Source: Halodesulfovibrio spirochaetisodalis
GTDB lineage: Bacteria; Desulfobacterota; Desulfovibrionia; Desulfovibrionales; Desulfovibrionaceae
Assembly: GCF_001672295.1 (NCBI RefSeq)
Contig: NZ_JXMS01000006.1
Location: 78,057 to 142,056 of the forward strand
DNA: 64,000 nt
Direction: 5' to 3'
Every line of letters starts with the position of its first letter. Position 1 is the first letter of the stretch. The position numbers and the translations under genes are program-made. This document shows, in pieces, positions 43,807 through 53,115 of this stretch. The notes under the pieces were generated by a model. The model was not told the DNA's origin and searched no databases. It saw only the letters and a list, made by a program, of their open reading frames with translations.

Positions 43807-44703
43807 ATGCGCTTTTTGAGTATGTTGTTTTCCCTTTGCCTTCATGTAGGGCTTATTGTCGCTATTCTTTACTGGCCAGCTTCCACCATGAAGGTGAGTC
43901 TGGACGTGCCGTTATACAAAGTAAAAATTGTACAACTGGCAAAAAAGGCTCCCGTCACCAAGAAAAAAGCAACTGCTGCCAAAACTGTGGCTAAAAAGCC
44001 AGCTCCGGCCAAGGAAGCACCCAAGAAAGAGGCTCCTAAGCCTGCGCCTGAAAAAGAAGTAGTGAAAAAAGCACCGGCAAAGGCAAAACCAAAAGCCAAG
44101 CCAGTTAGCACGAAAAAGAAAGACCAGCCTAAAAAAGCTGTTGCCAAAAAGCAGAAACCAAAAAAGAAAAAAGCTGTAAAAAAAGCTAACACAAAGAAAA
44201 AAACGCAAAAGAAAAAGACCAAAAAGAAAACACCACCAAAACCAACACCCGAAGATCTTTTGCGTAAAGCGCTGGCTTCAACTAAAGCTACTGTAAAAAA
44301 AGACGACCAGAAAAAGGTACGTGACCTTGAAAATGAGCTTGCCGCTTTACAAAAGGCCGTTGAAAAAGAAGACGCCATTAAGGCTGAGCAAGGTATTGAA
44401 GGGACTCCACAAGATGGAGTTATAGGCAGTATTGAAGATTTATATGCGTTAACAGTTATGGCCGCCATCAGGCCAAATTGGCGCTATCCAAAGCTTGCCA
44501 CACGCACCGTTCTTGTTGCACAGGTACGGATAATTATTTCGCAGACAGGGGAAATCCTAGACGCCCAGCTTAAAAACTCATCTGGACGTCCTGATTTCGA
44601 TTCTTCAACATTACGGGCCATTGCTGACACTGAACAGCTACCAAGCCCACCCAGCCCTGACCTGACAGAAATAACCCTGAACTTTAACAGTCAGGAACAA
44701 TAA
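43807..44703 (+). CDS. tolA: TolA-like energy transducer
   Basis: 298 aa with one N-terminal helix (MRFLSMLFSLCLHVGLIVAI). It is followed by a very Lys/Ala/Pro-rich linker (about residues 40-150, with long KK, KKK runs) and a C-terminal TonB/TolA-like domain (about 215-298, YALTVMAAIRPNWRYP...LVAQVRIIISQTGEI). The order matches TolA, whose linker spans the periplasm to reach TolB/Pal. The linker is more lysine-rich than in E. coli. It starts 11 bp after tolR. Confidence 0.9.
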   Translation: MRFLSMLFSLCLHVGLIVAILYWPASTMKVSLDVPLYKVKIVQLAKKAPVTKKKATAAKTVAKKPAPAKEAPKKEAPKPAPEKEVVKKAPAKAKPKAKPVSTKKKDQPKKAVAKKQKPKKKKAVKKANTKKKTQKKKTKKKTPPKPTPEDLLRKALASTKATVKKDDQKKVRDLENELAALQKAVEKEDAIKAEQGIEGTPQDGVIGSIEDLYALTVMAAIRPNWRYPKLATRTVLVAQVRIIISQTGEILDAQLKNSSGRPDFDSSTLRAIADTEQLPSPPSPDLTEITLNFNSQEQ

Positions 44704-44730
44704 CTCTGACATAACGTCTGGATGCATAAC

Positions 44731-46074
44731 ATGAAGCGTAGCTATATACTGATATTATTTGTGTGCATGGTTTTTGCCATGACTGCAAACGCAAACGCCC
44801 GTTCTTTGGAAATCGATATTTACGGGCCGGGGCAAAATAAGATCAATCTCATCCAGTCCAAACCGGTTATTGCCCCTGCTGCCCAGAAAAGCCCACAAAC
44901 AGTAGAAAGTGCTGCCGAACTTTCCAAGCTTATCCATAACAACCTGTACTACCTTCCGTTTATGAACCTCATTAAAGGTAAAAACATTCTCGGTGGTAAT
45001 ATAGTTGCTGGTGGCACCGGAAAATCTATTGACTTCAAAAAGTATCAACTGGCAAATGTAGACCTGCTTGTTACGGAAGTCTGGCCGGAAGTACCTAACA
45101 ATGGACGCCCACGCGTTGAGCTGCGGGCATTTGAAGTGTTCACAGGGAAACTGGTTCTCGGCAAAGCGTATTCTGAGCTGACACCGGAAAATATGCCTAA
45201 CGTCGCAGACAGATTCTGTTCTGCGTTAATGAAAAAGCTTACTGGGCGTGGAGAATTTTTCCTCTCCACACTTGCTTTTGTAAAGAAAGCAAACCCGAAA
45301 AAGAAAGATATTTGGACAGTACGGCCAACCGGTCGTGATCTGAACAGGCTGACCAATATGTCCGGCCTTGCCATGTCTCCGACATGGTCTCCAGACGGCC
45401 GCTACATTTTGTTCAGCCACATCGGCAAACGGTACCACTCACTTGGAATCTGGGATCGTCTGACCCAGCGAGTGCAAAAAGTAAAATTCCCGGGTAACAC
45501 CATTATCGGCCCTGCTTTCCTGCCTGACAACAAAGTTGCTGTCAGCCTGGCCGCAGGTGGCAATCCGGATATCTATCTGCTGAACCATAAGTTCAAACGT
45601 GAAAAAACGCTTGTTCAGAACTGGGCAATCGATGTTTCTCCAAGCTTTGATGAAACAGGCAAAAAGATGGTCTTTGTTTCCAGCAGACGCGGTAACCCGC
45701 ACATTTTCCTTAAAGACCTGCCTTCAGGTAAGGAAACCCGTATTACTCGAAATGGCAAATACAATACCAGTCCGTCGATTTCGCCTGACGGTGAACTGGT
45801 AGTCTTCGCACGAAGAACACCACAAGGCCATAGAATCTTTGCCATGGATCTTGTCACTGGCAAAGAAAAGCAGATTACCTTCGGGCCGGGCAACGATGAA
45901 ATGCCTGCCTTTGGTCCGGATGGCTTTTTTGTAGCGTTTTCGTCTAATCGCAGCGGCGAATACAAAATATATCTTACCACCCGCCACGGGGGGACTCCAA
46001 GGATGGTTAAGACTGGCTCAGGAGAAGCGACTCTACCTTCATGGGGAATGGTACCAGCTGTGTCAGGAAGATGA
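44731..46074 (+). CDS. tolB: Tol-Pal system protein TolB
   Basis: Periplasmic beta-propeller protein of about 447 aa with a signal peptide ending near ANARS. The N-terminal domain matches the TolB amidohydrolase-like domain (VDLLVTEVWPE). Repeated propeller motifs follow: MSPTWSPDGRYILFSH, VSPSFDETGKKMVFVSSRRG, PSISPDGELVVFARR and MPAFGPDGFFVAFSSNRSG. It links TolA with Pal. I prefer ATG 44731 (MKRSYILIL), with GGA eight bases upstream, over ATG 44722; the difference is three residues. Confidence 0.93.
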   Translation: MKRSYILILFVCMVFAMTANANARSLEIDIYGPGQNKINLIQSKPVIAPAAQKSPQTVESAAELSKLIHNNLYYLPFMNLIKGKNILGGNIVAGGTGKSIDFKKYQLANVDLLVTEVWPEVPNNGRPRVELRAFEVFTGKLVLGKAYSELTPENMPNVADRFCSALMKKLTGRGEFFLSTLAFVKKANPKKKDIWTVRPTGRDLNRLTNMSGLAMSPTWSPDGRYILFSHIGKRYHSLGIWDRLTQRVQKVKFPGNTIIGPAFLPDNKVAVSLAAGGNPDIYLLNHKFKREKTLVQNWAIDVSPSFDETGKKMVFVSSRRGNPHIFLKDLPSGKETRITRNGKYNTSPSISPDGELVVFARRTPQGHRIFAMDLVTGKEKQITFGPGNDEMPAFGPDGFFVAFSSNRSGEYKIYLTTRHGGTPRMVKTGSGEATLPSWGMVPAVSGR

Positions 46075-46285
46075 CATTTAGGTTCCTAAGGTCATCAGAC
46101 TTGCCAACAACCTGAAACCGTGTAAGAAATGGACGGAGTCTTTTGAATTCACATGAATGTAGGATATTACGGTTTTTTTATTCGTAATACATATATGTTC
46201 GCGCTATTCAAATCGGTTTTTAAATGCTTGTTATAAAAGAGATTCTATCTCTAGAGTCCTTTTTTGCAAAATTTAGGAGGATGCA

Positions 46286-46837
46286 ATGATGAAACGATTC
46301 GGTTTTGCACTGATGCTGATCATGGTTATGGCCATGAGCTTCGGTTGTGCAAAAAAACAGGTAGCTGTAACCCCGGAAGAAGCTTCCAGCTCTGAAACAG
46401 CCGTTGTTGAGGTTGTTGAAACTGAAGACAGCGCTTCCATGAACGGTACTGCTCAGGCTAATGAAGCTCAGCTTGCAGAAGAAGTTGCTGCAGCTGCAGT
46501 AGCATTGGCTGACACACCAATTCTTTTTGATTTCGACAAATTCGATATCAAACCTAGCTACCGTGCAATTCTTAAGCAGAACGCTGAACTGCTCAAAAAA
46601 CTTCCAAGCATGCGTATTCTTATCGCAGGTCACACTGACCCACGCGGTACTTCCGAATACAACCTCGCTCTTGGTGAACGCCGCGCACGCGCTGTTCAGG
46701 ATTACCTGATCGTTCTCGGCGTACCAGCAACTCAGCTTGAGATCGTATCCTACGGTGAAGAGCGTCCTGCTGTTCAGGGTTCAAACGAAGCTGCATGGGC
46801 ACAAGATCGCCGCGCAGAGTTTGCACTTATCCAGTAG
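46286..46837 (+). CDS. pal: Peptidoglycan-associated lipoprotein Pal
   Basis: 183 aa lipoprotein: a signal peptide with lipobox-like SFGC (Cys21), an Ala/Glu-rich linker, then an OmpA-like peptidoglycan-binding domain ILFDFDKFDIKP...ILIAGHTDPRGTSEYNLALGERRARAVQDYL. It anchors the outer membrane to the wall and ends the tol-pal operon. AGGAGG lies ahead of the start; ATG 46286 and ATG 46289 are adjacent and either is possible. A 210-bp gap separates it from tolB. Confidence 0.95.
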   Translation: MMKRFGFALMLIMVMAMSFGCAKKQVAVTPEEASSSETAVVEVVETEDSASMNGTAQANEAQLAEEVAAAAVALADTPILFDFDKFDIKPSYRAILKQNAELLKKLPSMRILIAGHTDPRGTSEYNLALGERRARAVQDYLIVLGVPATQLEIVSYGEERPAVQGSNEAAWAQDRRAEFALIQ

Positions 46838-46866
46838 TAATATAGCTTTTTGTTAGTAGATATTAC

Positions 46867-46896
46867 AAGGCGTTTCCTTCGGGAAACGCCTTTTCT
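46867..46896 (+). terminator. Terminator of tol-pal
   Basis: AAGGCGTTTCC (46867-46877), loop TTCG, GGAAACGCCTT (46882-46892), then TTC. Confidence 0.88.
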
Positions 46897-46943
46897 ATTT
46901 ACCAGCCCATACAACCAGTAAAAGCAGACCGCGCTATTACCAT

Positions 46944-46979
46944 AAAAAAACAGGCAGCGGACTCTATGTCCGTTGCCTG
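46944..46979 (-). terminator. Terminator of the 171-aa hypothetical gene
   Basis: On the minus strand CAGGCA/TGCCTG and CGGAC/GTCCG stems (46951-46979) end in seven T, reading away from the gene at 47033. Confidence 0.85.
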
Positions 46980-47032
46980 CTCTTTGCGCTTTAAAAAATG
47001 GTGTACCGAGATCTAAGTCCGGTAACTGATGA

Positions 47033-47548
47033 CTACTGCTTCTTCTCTGTTGTATCCGTCGCAGTGGCAGCTTCTGCTGCTTTCATCTTTTCACGGGCTT
47101 CATCAATATACTGCTTCACCTTATCGGTCTGCTTCCACTCTGAGTACATGCTAAGCCAATTACCAAAATCAAGGAACGATTGATCCAGCTGCTCTTCGTG
47201 CCCTTCAACCCACATGCTGAACAGATGCATTTCAAACTGGAAGGTAACACTGCTAAGTACACGCTCTGCCATGCCCGGCTTCATAGTGTTTCCATCAAGC
47301 TCGTTGGAAATATGCACAATAACAGCTTCACGGGAGGTTTCTGGAGTGATTTCCTTGTTGTTAAGCTCGTCAGCAAGCGAATGAATGTGCGGCCAATTTT
47401 CTCGTATACGCATGTCAGCCTTTTCAGGAATGCGTATGAAAAGTTTGCCTTCATCTTCTTCGCTAATAAAATAGAAACGTAACCAGTTCTCAAAAATAAG
47501 AACTTCGCTGATAGATTTAACTGCCTTAGAAAATTCTGTAACCGCCAT
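47033..47548 (-). CDS. Hypothetical protein, 171 aa
   Basis: Starts at ATG 47548 with GGAGTG upstream. Mostly helical, charged and soluble, with no signal peptide. The N-terminus MAVTEFSKAVKSISEVLIFENWLRFYFISEE is notable for a short aromatic stretch, and the C-terminus is a Lys/Glu/Ala-rich helix. I do not recognise the family. It stands alone with its own terminator, convergent to tol-pal. Confidence 0.72.
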   Translation of the reverse strand: MAVTEFSKAVKSISEVLIFENWLRFYFISEEDEGKLFIRIPEKADMRIRENWPHIHSLADELNNKEITPETSREAVIVHISNELDGNTMKPGMAERVLSSVTFQFEMHLFSMWVEGHEEQLDQSFLDFGNWLSMYSEWKQTDKVKQYIDEAREKMKAAEAATATDTTEKKQ

Positions 47549-47644
47549 GTGGCACTCCTTTCTCTGTTTCTCCCAATGAGTGGGTACAACTAACTATGGT
47601 CATTGAATGACCATACGTCAAGTTACTTTTTTCACAATCACCTC

Positions 47645-48616
47645 TTACCCATACAGATGGCAGAGAACATGATGGTTTTTATCTACTTCGAGCCAGTTAG
47701 GCGTTTCTTCTCTACACACTGGCATTGCACGAGTACAACGGGGATTGAACGGGCACCCTTTAGGAGGAGTCAGCGGACTTGGTAAGTCTCCGGTCTGCAC
47801 ATCAGAAGCGCTTCGTCTTCCCGGTACTGGAACCGGAACCGCAGCAAGCAGCATTTGCGTATATGGATGCAGCGCATTGTCAAACAGCGTCTGTGCACTG
47901 GCAAGCTCAACAAGACGGCCAAGGTACATGACAGCAATAATATCACTCACATGCCCCACCACAGCCAAATCATGCGATATGAACATATAGGTCAGCCCGA
48001 AGTCTTTCTGCAGCTCTGCCAGAAGATTGAGCACCTGTGCCTGTACAGAAACATCCAGAGCAGAAACTGCTTCATCACAGACAATAAAATCTGGATTCAA
48101 TACCAATGAACGGGCAATGGCAATACGCTGACGCTGACCACCGGAAAACTCATGTGGATACCGAACATAGTGCTCAGCCCGCATGCCAACACGCTCCAGC
48201 AAGTCAGTTACGACTTTTTTTCTATCTGCACTGCTTCCAACACGATGAACATCCAAGGCTTCCTGAATGCTTTTCCCGATGCTTTTGCGTGGATTCAGCG
48301 AAGAAACCGGATCCTGAAAAATCATTTGGATACGCCGTGGCAGTGAACGCTTCATGGCGCTGTCTGCGTGCCATATCGATTTGCCTTCCAGCAATACATC
48401 ACCGGAGGTCGGAGGCAGTAAGTGGGCAACAATTTTTGCCAGCGTAGATTTTCCGCACCCGCTTTCGCCTACCAGCCCAAGGGTTGTGCCTTTTTCAATG
48501 CTCAAATTTACATCATGAACAGCAGTCAATTCACGAGGAGCAGCTGAAAACAAGGGCTGGTTTACAGAAAACCTGCGCGTAACGTTTTTGAGTTCTAAAA
48601 AAGTAGTAATACTCAT
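47645..48616 (-). CDS. Orphan OppF/DppF-type ABC ATPase
   Basis: 323 aa. Walker A GESGCGKSTL, signature FSGGQRQRIAIARSL, Walker B FIVCDEAVSALD, and the C-terminal Cys region GCPFNPRCTRAMPVC. Note DEAVSALD instead of the usual DEPxSALD. It clearly belongs with di/oligopeptide transporters, yet no permease, binding protein or OppD adjoins it on either side. It may serve an incomplete or distant transporter, or replace OppF of the 3-9 kb cluster. Confidence 0.88.
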   Translation of the reverse strand: MSITTFLELKNVTRRFSVNQPLFSAAPRELTAVHDVNLSIEKGTTLGLVGESGCGKSTLAKIVAHLLPPTSGDVLLEGKSIWHADSAMKRSLPRRIQMIFQDPVSSLNPRKSIGKSIQEALDVHRVGSSADRKKVVTDLLERVGMRAEHYVRYPHEFSGGQRQRIAIARSLVLNPDFIVCDEAVSALDVSVQAQVLNLLAELQKDFGLTYMFISHDLAVVGHVSDIIAVMYLGRLVELASAQTLFDNALHPYTQMLLAAVPVPVPGRRSASDVQTGDLPSPLTPPKGCPFNPRCTRAMPVCREETPNWLEVDKNHHVLCHLYG

Positions 48617-48770
48617 TTCTCCAGTACGTTATTGTGCAATTGTCTCATAATAGCAGAGTGTCGGCGGGTTAGCAAAACGCCTGCCCCTGCCTGCTTCGAT
48701 ACTATGGCTCTGCATTGCTCTGTTGACAAGGGTATTGAAATGAGACAATTTCCACCACCGAGGAACTACA

Positions 48771-49043
48771 ATGGCAAAAAAACGTACAAGAAAACCACGT
48801 CCACCGTTACCGGCTCCAAGCTGGTCAAGCATGCTGTATGCACGAATTGATAAAAAATACATCGGCATGTTCCGCTTCCTGCTCGAGGCACAGGACAATC
48901 TCGGCTACGCATCCGTAGTTGATAATTACGAATGCATACTCAAAATTACGTTTTCACCGCATCAAGAACGTGAAATGCGCGCATTCCTCAAAGGGATGCA
49001 AACCACCATTCCCTTCGAAGTTTTTGAGCGTCCGGCTACCTAG
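48771..49043 (+). CDS. DUF4911-like small protein, 90 aa
   Basis: ATG 48771 has no clear Shine-Dalgarno. The basic N-terminus (MAKKRTRKPRPPLP) is followed by a compact alpha/beta sequence SMLYARIDKKYIGMFRFLLEAQDNLGYASVVDNYECILKITF, with the YxRI...FxLEAxDNLG pattern I associate with DUF4911. Function unknown. It is divergent from the orphan ATPase gene and ends 8 bp before repeat R6. Family call is tentative. Confidence 0.68.
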   Translation: MAKKRTRKPRPPLPAPSWSSMLYARIDKKYIGMFRFLLEAQDNLGYASVVDNYECILKITFSPHQEREMRAFLKGMQTTIPFEVFERPAT

Positions 49044-49050
49044 TACATTT

Positions 49051-49350
49051 GTCTCCGACGGGCAGGCGGGCGCTGCCCCCTGCACCCCCACAAGGGGACT
49101 CGTCCCCTTGACCCCAAGTATACGCGACTCAGTTCATTTCTCATTTTGTTGGAAGCCGCGAATACGCTATCTTTCCGATACTAAACTAAAAGGGTTGGCC
49201 TCAATTATGTAGGCCAACCCTTTTTATATTTACAGAAAGGTAGTGGTGCAAAAGCCGTAAAATTACTTTAGCAACGAACTAATATCGCATATAAAGGTTT
49301 CTGGAGATTCTTAAGAACCTCTTGCAAGAGGTTCTTAAGCCGCCGGAGGC
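49051..49350 (-). repeat. Dispersed modular repeat copy R6 (full, subtype A, inverted)
   Basis: Reads as R1 on the minus strand: GTCTCCGACGGGC at 49051, the GGGGAC palindrome (slightly decayed), the TTGGAAGCCGCG block, HP2 AAAAGGGTTGGCC/GGCCAACCCTTTT, then the perfect CTTAAGAACCTCTTG palindrome and GCCGCCGGAGGC ending at 49350. It lies between the convergent small gene and selB, and ends 13 bp from the selB stop. Confidence 0.87.
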
Positions 49351-49362
49351 AAAAGATTCATA

Positions 49363-51288
49363 TCAAGCACCACCGGAACCGCGTAACTGCCGCTTATCGC
49401 CTATGCGCATAGTCAGGCGGACACGATCAAAATATTCAAGCAATGGAATAGCATATTTACGGGAAAGGCCTGTAAGATCTCGTAACTCAGCCGGTCCCAT
49501 ATCGTCATGCGAGGAAAGGTATTCCCGCACCATGTCTTTCACTTTCTCTAAGGACGGGGCATGGTAATACAGGGTGTCTTTGACCTTCACCATCTCCCCT
49601 GCATCTTCCATAAGTTTCAGTACAGGCACAGCTTCCTTCACTTCCACTTCTAGGGGCTCCAGAACTTCTTTAAGGTTAGGCGGGGTAATGCCACCTTTTT
49701 CATAAGCCTCAAGAATCACTTTGCGCAAACCTTCCTGATCTGCCGCCATTGAAACCTTATGTGCCGGAAGGCGCAGCACATCACCATCAATGACGATGGA
49801 CTTGGCTTTAATAAGCCGCTCCACTAAGAAGTGAACAAGCTTAGGGGAAAGTTCTTTGCCCCAACCTGAAGCAAGCATGCCTCTAGAGAGACCAGCCTTC
49901 ATCGGCTCGTTTTTATGGAAAGCTGCCATAAACTCTATGCAGCTCTCAGAAAGTTCTGTCAGGATATTTCCTGCAATATACAGGCGCTCTTCCTTATCAA
50001 AACAAAGCGCCTCCTGCTTTCCACCAAACAGATTCAGTATTTTGTCGAGTTTCTTTGTTTCGATGTCAGTAAAAATGCAAAGACGGGCAAAGGATAAGCC
50101 TTTTTCGGCTGCCATTGCCAGATGCAGGCGTACTCTATCTTCCGGTTCTGCTTTTGGAAGCTCCTGCAAACTATTCCAGATAACGTCATAGTGCGGGTTC
50201 TTTTTACGCAGACGTTCAGCTTCAGGATGCAGCAACTTACCACCAGCAACAGTGCGCAGCGGAGAAAATGACCGGATTACACAACGGTCATTGGCGACTC
50301 CCACCATTGGTTCTGTAAAGCGTACTTCGCAGATGGCAGTGTCCCCCGGCATCAATTTATCCCTGTCAGGAAAATAGAGACGAGCCAGAACATCACGAGC
50401 ACCGTGGTGGAAATGGATTTCAGTACGATTTTTAAGCGGCGATGGGGATGAAGAGAGGCATGTCAGTTCAATGTGCCACGTATCGGAAGGAAATAATGTT
50501 TCAGGCCGCGCCAGCACATCACCTCTGTGCACTTCAGCCACTTCCACACCGGCAATATTAATTGCTGTACGCTTCCCTGCCGGAGCCTGTTCAACAGCAC
50601 TTCCGTGACTCTGAAGTCCGCGCACCTTGCCAGTCATATCATGAGGATAGAAACGAACCTCATCTCCAACATTCAAGGAGCCGGAAACCATGGTTCCTGT
50701 GACAACGGTGCCATGCCCTTTCATAGTAAACGACCTGTCCACCGGCATGCGGAACAAGTCTGAACGGCGCTGAGGGGTAAGCTCTTTCTCCAGCTTGGCA
50801 ATGTGTGCCCGCACTGTATCAAGCCCCTCACCAGTATGAGAGGAAACTGGGAAAATAGGAGCATCTTCAAGGAAGGAACCTTGCAGAAACGCTTTCACAT
50901 CTTCCTGCACCAGTTCGAGCCACTCCTCATCAACCATATCTGTTTTGGTCAGAGCAACAAAACCGGTAGGAATGCCAAGAAGAGAACAGATTTCCAGATG
51001 CTCACGGGTCTGAGGCATAACACCTTCATCCGCTGCAATAACCAGCATCACAAAATCGATGCCGGATGCACCTGCAACCATGTTCTTAACAAATTTTTCG
51101 TGCCCCGGAACGTCTACAATTCCCATTTTGCCACCATCTGGCAAATCAAAGAAAGCAAACCCTAATTCAATGGTTATCCCGCGCTTTTTTTCTTCTTCCA
51201 GTCTGTCGCAGTCGATTCCGGTGAGTGTCTTTACAAGCGTGGTCTTACCATGATCAATATGACCGGCAGTGCCCATTACAACAGGCAT
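49363..51288 (-). CDS. selB: Selenocysteine-specific elongation factor SelB
   Basis: 641 aa from ATG 51288 ([20 protein letters not shown]) behind AAGGAG. G motifs are [21 protein letters not shown] and [11 protein letters not shown]. Domain 2 has [16 protein letters not shown]. The C-terminal winged-helix repeats (about residues 390-641, which bind the SECIS RNA) include [20 protein letters not shown]. SelB delivers Sec-tRNA to recoded UGA codons. No selA or selD is adjacent and no selenoprotein is obvious in this window, but sulfate reducers often have Sec-containing hydrogenases and formate dehydrogenases elsewhere. Confidence 0.95.
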   Translation of the reverse strand: MPVVMGTAGHIDHGKTTLVKTLTGIDCDRLEEEKKRGITIELGFAFFDLPDGGKMGIVDVPGHEKFVKNMVAGASGIDFVMLVIAADEGVMPQTREHLEICSLLGIPTGFVALTKTDMVDEEWLELVQEDVKAFLQGSFLEDAPIFPVSSHTGEGLDTVRAHIAKLEKELTPQRRSDLFRMPVDRSFTMKGHGTVVTGTMVSGSLNVGDEVRFYPHDMTGKVRGLQSHGSAVEQAPAGKRTAINIAGVEVAEVHRGDVLARPETLFPSDTWHIELTCLSSSPSPLKNRTEIHFHHGARDVLARLYFPDRDKLMPGDTAICEVRFTEPMVGVANDRCVIRSFSPLRTVAGGKLLHPEAERLRKKNPHYDVIWNSLQELPKAEPEDRVRLHLAMAAEKGLSFARLCIFTDIETKKLDKILNLFGGKQEALCFDKEERLYIAGNILTELSESCIEFMAAFHKNEPMKAGLSRGMLASGWGKELSPKLVHFLVERLIKAKSIVIDGDVLRLPAHKVSMAADQEGLRKVILEAYEKGGITPPNLKEVLEPLEVEVKEAVPVLKLMEDAGEMVKVKDTLYYHAPSLEKVKDMVREYLSSHDDMGPAELRDLTGLSRKYAIPLLEYFDRVRLTMRIGDKRQLRGSGGA

Positions 51289-51521
51289 AGTTTCTCCTTG
51301 GCGTAATTCCTGACTGAGGCTGCTTTTACCCGTGTGTGCAACCGGATGCAGCGCATCATACAATATATCCAGCCCTCAAGCGTCATCTGTCGCCATGAGG
51401 ATTGTATGTTGTATGGGAAAAAACCCAACTCCTCAACTATTCCCCGCTAATGGATGATGCCGCACAATAATGCTATGTATCCTTCAACAGATACAACAGA
51501 TCACACCGCAAAGAGGACACT

Positions 51522-51914
51522 ATGGAATTACTTGAGATTCAGACATCAACCCGTGAAGAGCTCATTGATATCACAGCGCGTGTACAATCACTTATCAGCG
51601 AAAGAAACTGGCAGGACGGAATGTTGCTGCTGTTCTGCCCGCATACGACAGGAGCAGTCACCGTAAATGAAGGGGCTGATCCTGATGTAGCCCGCGATAT
51701 TACTGTAAACCTTCGTCACCTTGTACCGCACAAGGGAGATTACAGACACATGGAAGGAAACAGTGATGCACACATTAAAGCGAGCATGTTCGGACCGGAT
51801 CAAATGCTCATCGTAGAAAACGGACGTGTTCAACTCGGCACGTGGCAGTCAATCTACTTCTGTGAGTTCGACGGAGCCCGAAACCGTAAGCTCTGGGCTA
51901 AATTCATAGGCTAA
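51522..51914 (+). CDS. YjbQ family protein (UPF0047)
   Basis: 130 aa behind AGAGGAC. Matches the family along its whole length: FCPHTTGAVTVNEGADPDVARDI, HMEGNSDAHIKASMFGPDQMLIVENGRVQLGTWQSIYFCEFDGARNRKLW. These proteins bind a metal and have weak thiamin phosphate synthase activity in some species; the physiological role is unclear. Monocistronic with a terminator at its stop. Confidence 0.92.
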   Translation: MELLEIQTSTREELIDITARVQSLISERNWQDGMLLLFCPHTTGAVTVNEGADPDVARDITVNLRHLVPHKGDYRHMEGNSDAHIKASMFGPDQMLIVENGRVQLGTWQSIYFCEFDGARNRKLWAKFIG

Positions 51915-51949
51915 ATGCGCCGCCGTGCACAGCGGCGCATTACTTTTTT
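51914..51949. terminator. Terminator yjbQ / ferredoxin-nitroreductase
   Basis: AATGCGCCGC (51914-51923) pairs with GCGGCGCATT (51932-51941). Next is TACTTTTTT. The hairpin overlaps the yjbQ stop by one base and lies just behind the convergent gene. Confidence 0.85.
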
Positions 51950-52772
51950 ACAATGTAACTCGATGGATCGGCTGGAACTTACGGTCAACCGTGCGTTGAT
52001 ATTTTACTGCAGGGTGTCCGAACATCATTACGTAAGCTGCTTCATGAGCCTCAGGAAGACCAAGCAGCTCTTTGTAGTCAGGAACAAAGCGCGTGAATGC
52101 CTGCAACGCAAAACCGCACCATAAACTACCCAGTCCGGCATTGGTTGCTGCAAGATCAAAATGAGTCAGCGCAATTGCCACATCAATCTGTGGAGATGAA
52201 CCACCAAGTGGCGAGGACACCACAAGCATGTGCGGCGCTTTTCTGAAAATGATATCAATGCCGTCGCCTAGCGCCTTATTGAACGCCCGAAAATGCGCCA
52301 TGTCTTTAGGCACACGCTGTTCTGCTACGGCCTCAGCAATATGCGAATACGTATGCTCTGAAATTTTCTGCATCACAGCCATGTCATCCACCACTGTGAA
52401 CTGCAGTTTCATGGCATTCTTTGCTGTAGGGGCATTAGCAGAAAGAGTAACAAGACGGTCGATAAGCGCTGTATCCACATTCTCCTGCTTAAAACGACGG
52501 ACAGAACGTCTTCCCCGCATGAGTACTTCAAGCTGCTCATCTGACGGTAGATTCCCTTTAAGGGGAACACACTGTTCCGGCTTCACATCAAGAATAGAAA
52601 TCGCGCCTGTCGGACAGATGGCAAAACAATGAAGACACCGTAAACACCGCTCTTCACGAGATGCCTCTATGGAAGGAAACTCTCCGTCAAAACGGATAAT
52701 CGAAGCAGGGCAATCTGTGACACACTGACTGCATTGAATGCACTTATCAGCATCTACAGTAAAATTAAGCAT
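51948..52772 (-). CDS. Ferredoxin-nitroreductase fusion protein
   Basis: 274 aa from ATG 52772 (MLNFTVDADKCIQCSQC), with GGGAGAT upstream; the ATG at 52808 lacks a site. Two 4Fe-4S clusters are encoded first (CIQCSQCVTDCP and CLRCLHCFAICP), then a nitroreductase domain with RRSVRRFKQE, SANAPTAKNAM and GLGSLWCGFALQAF. This arrangement feeds electrons from a ferredoxin-like donor to FMN and is common in anaerobes. Substrate unknown. Confidence 0.92.
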   Translation of the reverse strand: MLNFTVDADKCIQCSQCVTDCPASIIRFDGEFPSIEASREERCLRCLHCFAICPTGAISILDVKPEQCVPLKGNLPSDEQLEVLMRGRRSVRRFKQENVDTALIDRLVTLSANAPTAKNAMKLQFTVVDDMAVMQKISEHTYSHIAEAVAEQRVPKDMAHFRAFNKALGDGIDIIFRKAPHMLVVSSPLGGSSPQIDVAIALTHFDLAATNAGLGSLWCGFALQAFTRFVPDYKELLGLPEAHEAAYVMMFGHPAVKYQRTVDRKFQPIHRVTL

Positions 52773-53115
52773 AGGATCTCCCACTGCGCACAAAGCGCAT
52801 TCTCCCATGAATAAATGGTATTAAAATTGGAATATTACGACATACAAAGAAGGTTAACCAACCTCTGGTAAATACCGCTGAACGATACTGTAAAAAAGTT
52901 TGATGATAAAGAACGATATTTTTTAGACCAAATATTCCCCCAAAACACACCGAATTTTAAAAGGATATGAGTAGAGTTACATTGCCGTGTCATATTGCGT
53001 CAAAATCGTAACAGTCCTGTCACATAAAATGTCTATCAAGAGCACGGCTCGAGGAGCAGGCAAGGGTGTCTGAGCAGATCGGGTCGATCACTTAGATATA
53101 CGTTATGGAGCTTGT
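52773..53115. other. Divergent intergenic region with weak Pho-box-like repeats
   Basis: Between the nitroreductase (minus) and the Na/Pi cotransporter (plus). It contains TGTC-based repeats: GTGTCAT at 52987, CTGTCAC at 53017 and ATGTCTA at 53029. They loosely resemble PhoB sites and stand about 80-130 bp before the cotransporter start. No gene seen. Confidence 0.35.

Noticed and set aside
51941..52632. CRISPR or tandem-repeat arrays anywhere in the window
   Set aside because: Only dispersed copies separated by kilobases were found; no regularly spaced short repeats.
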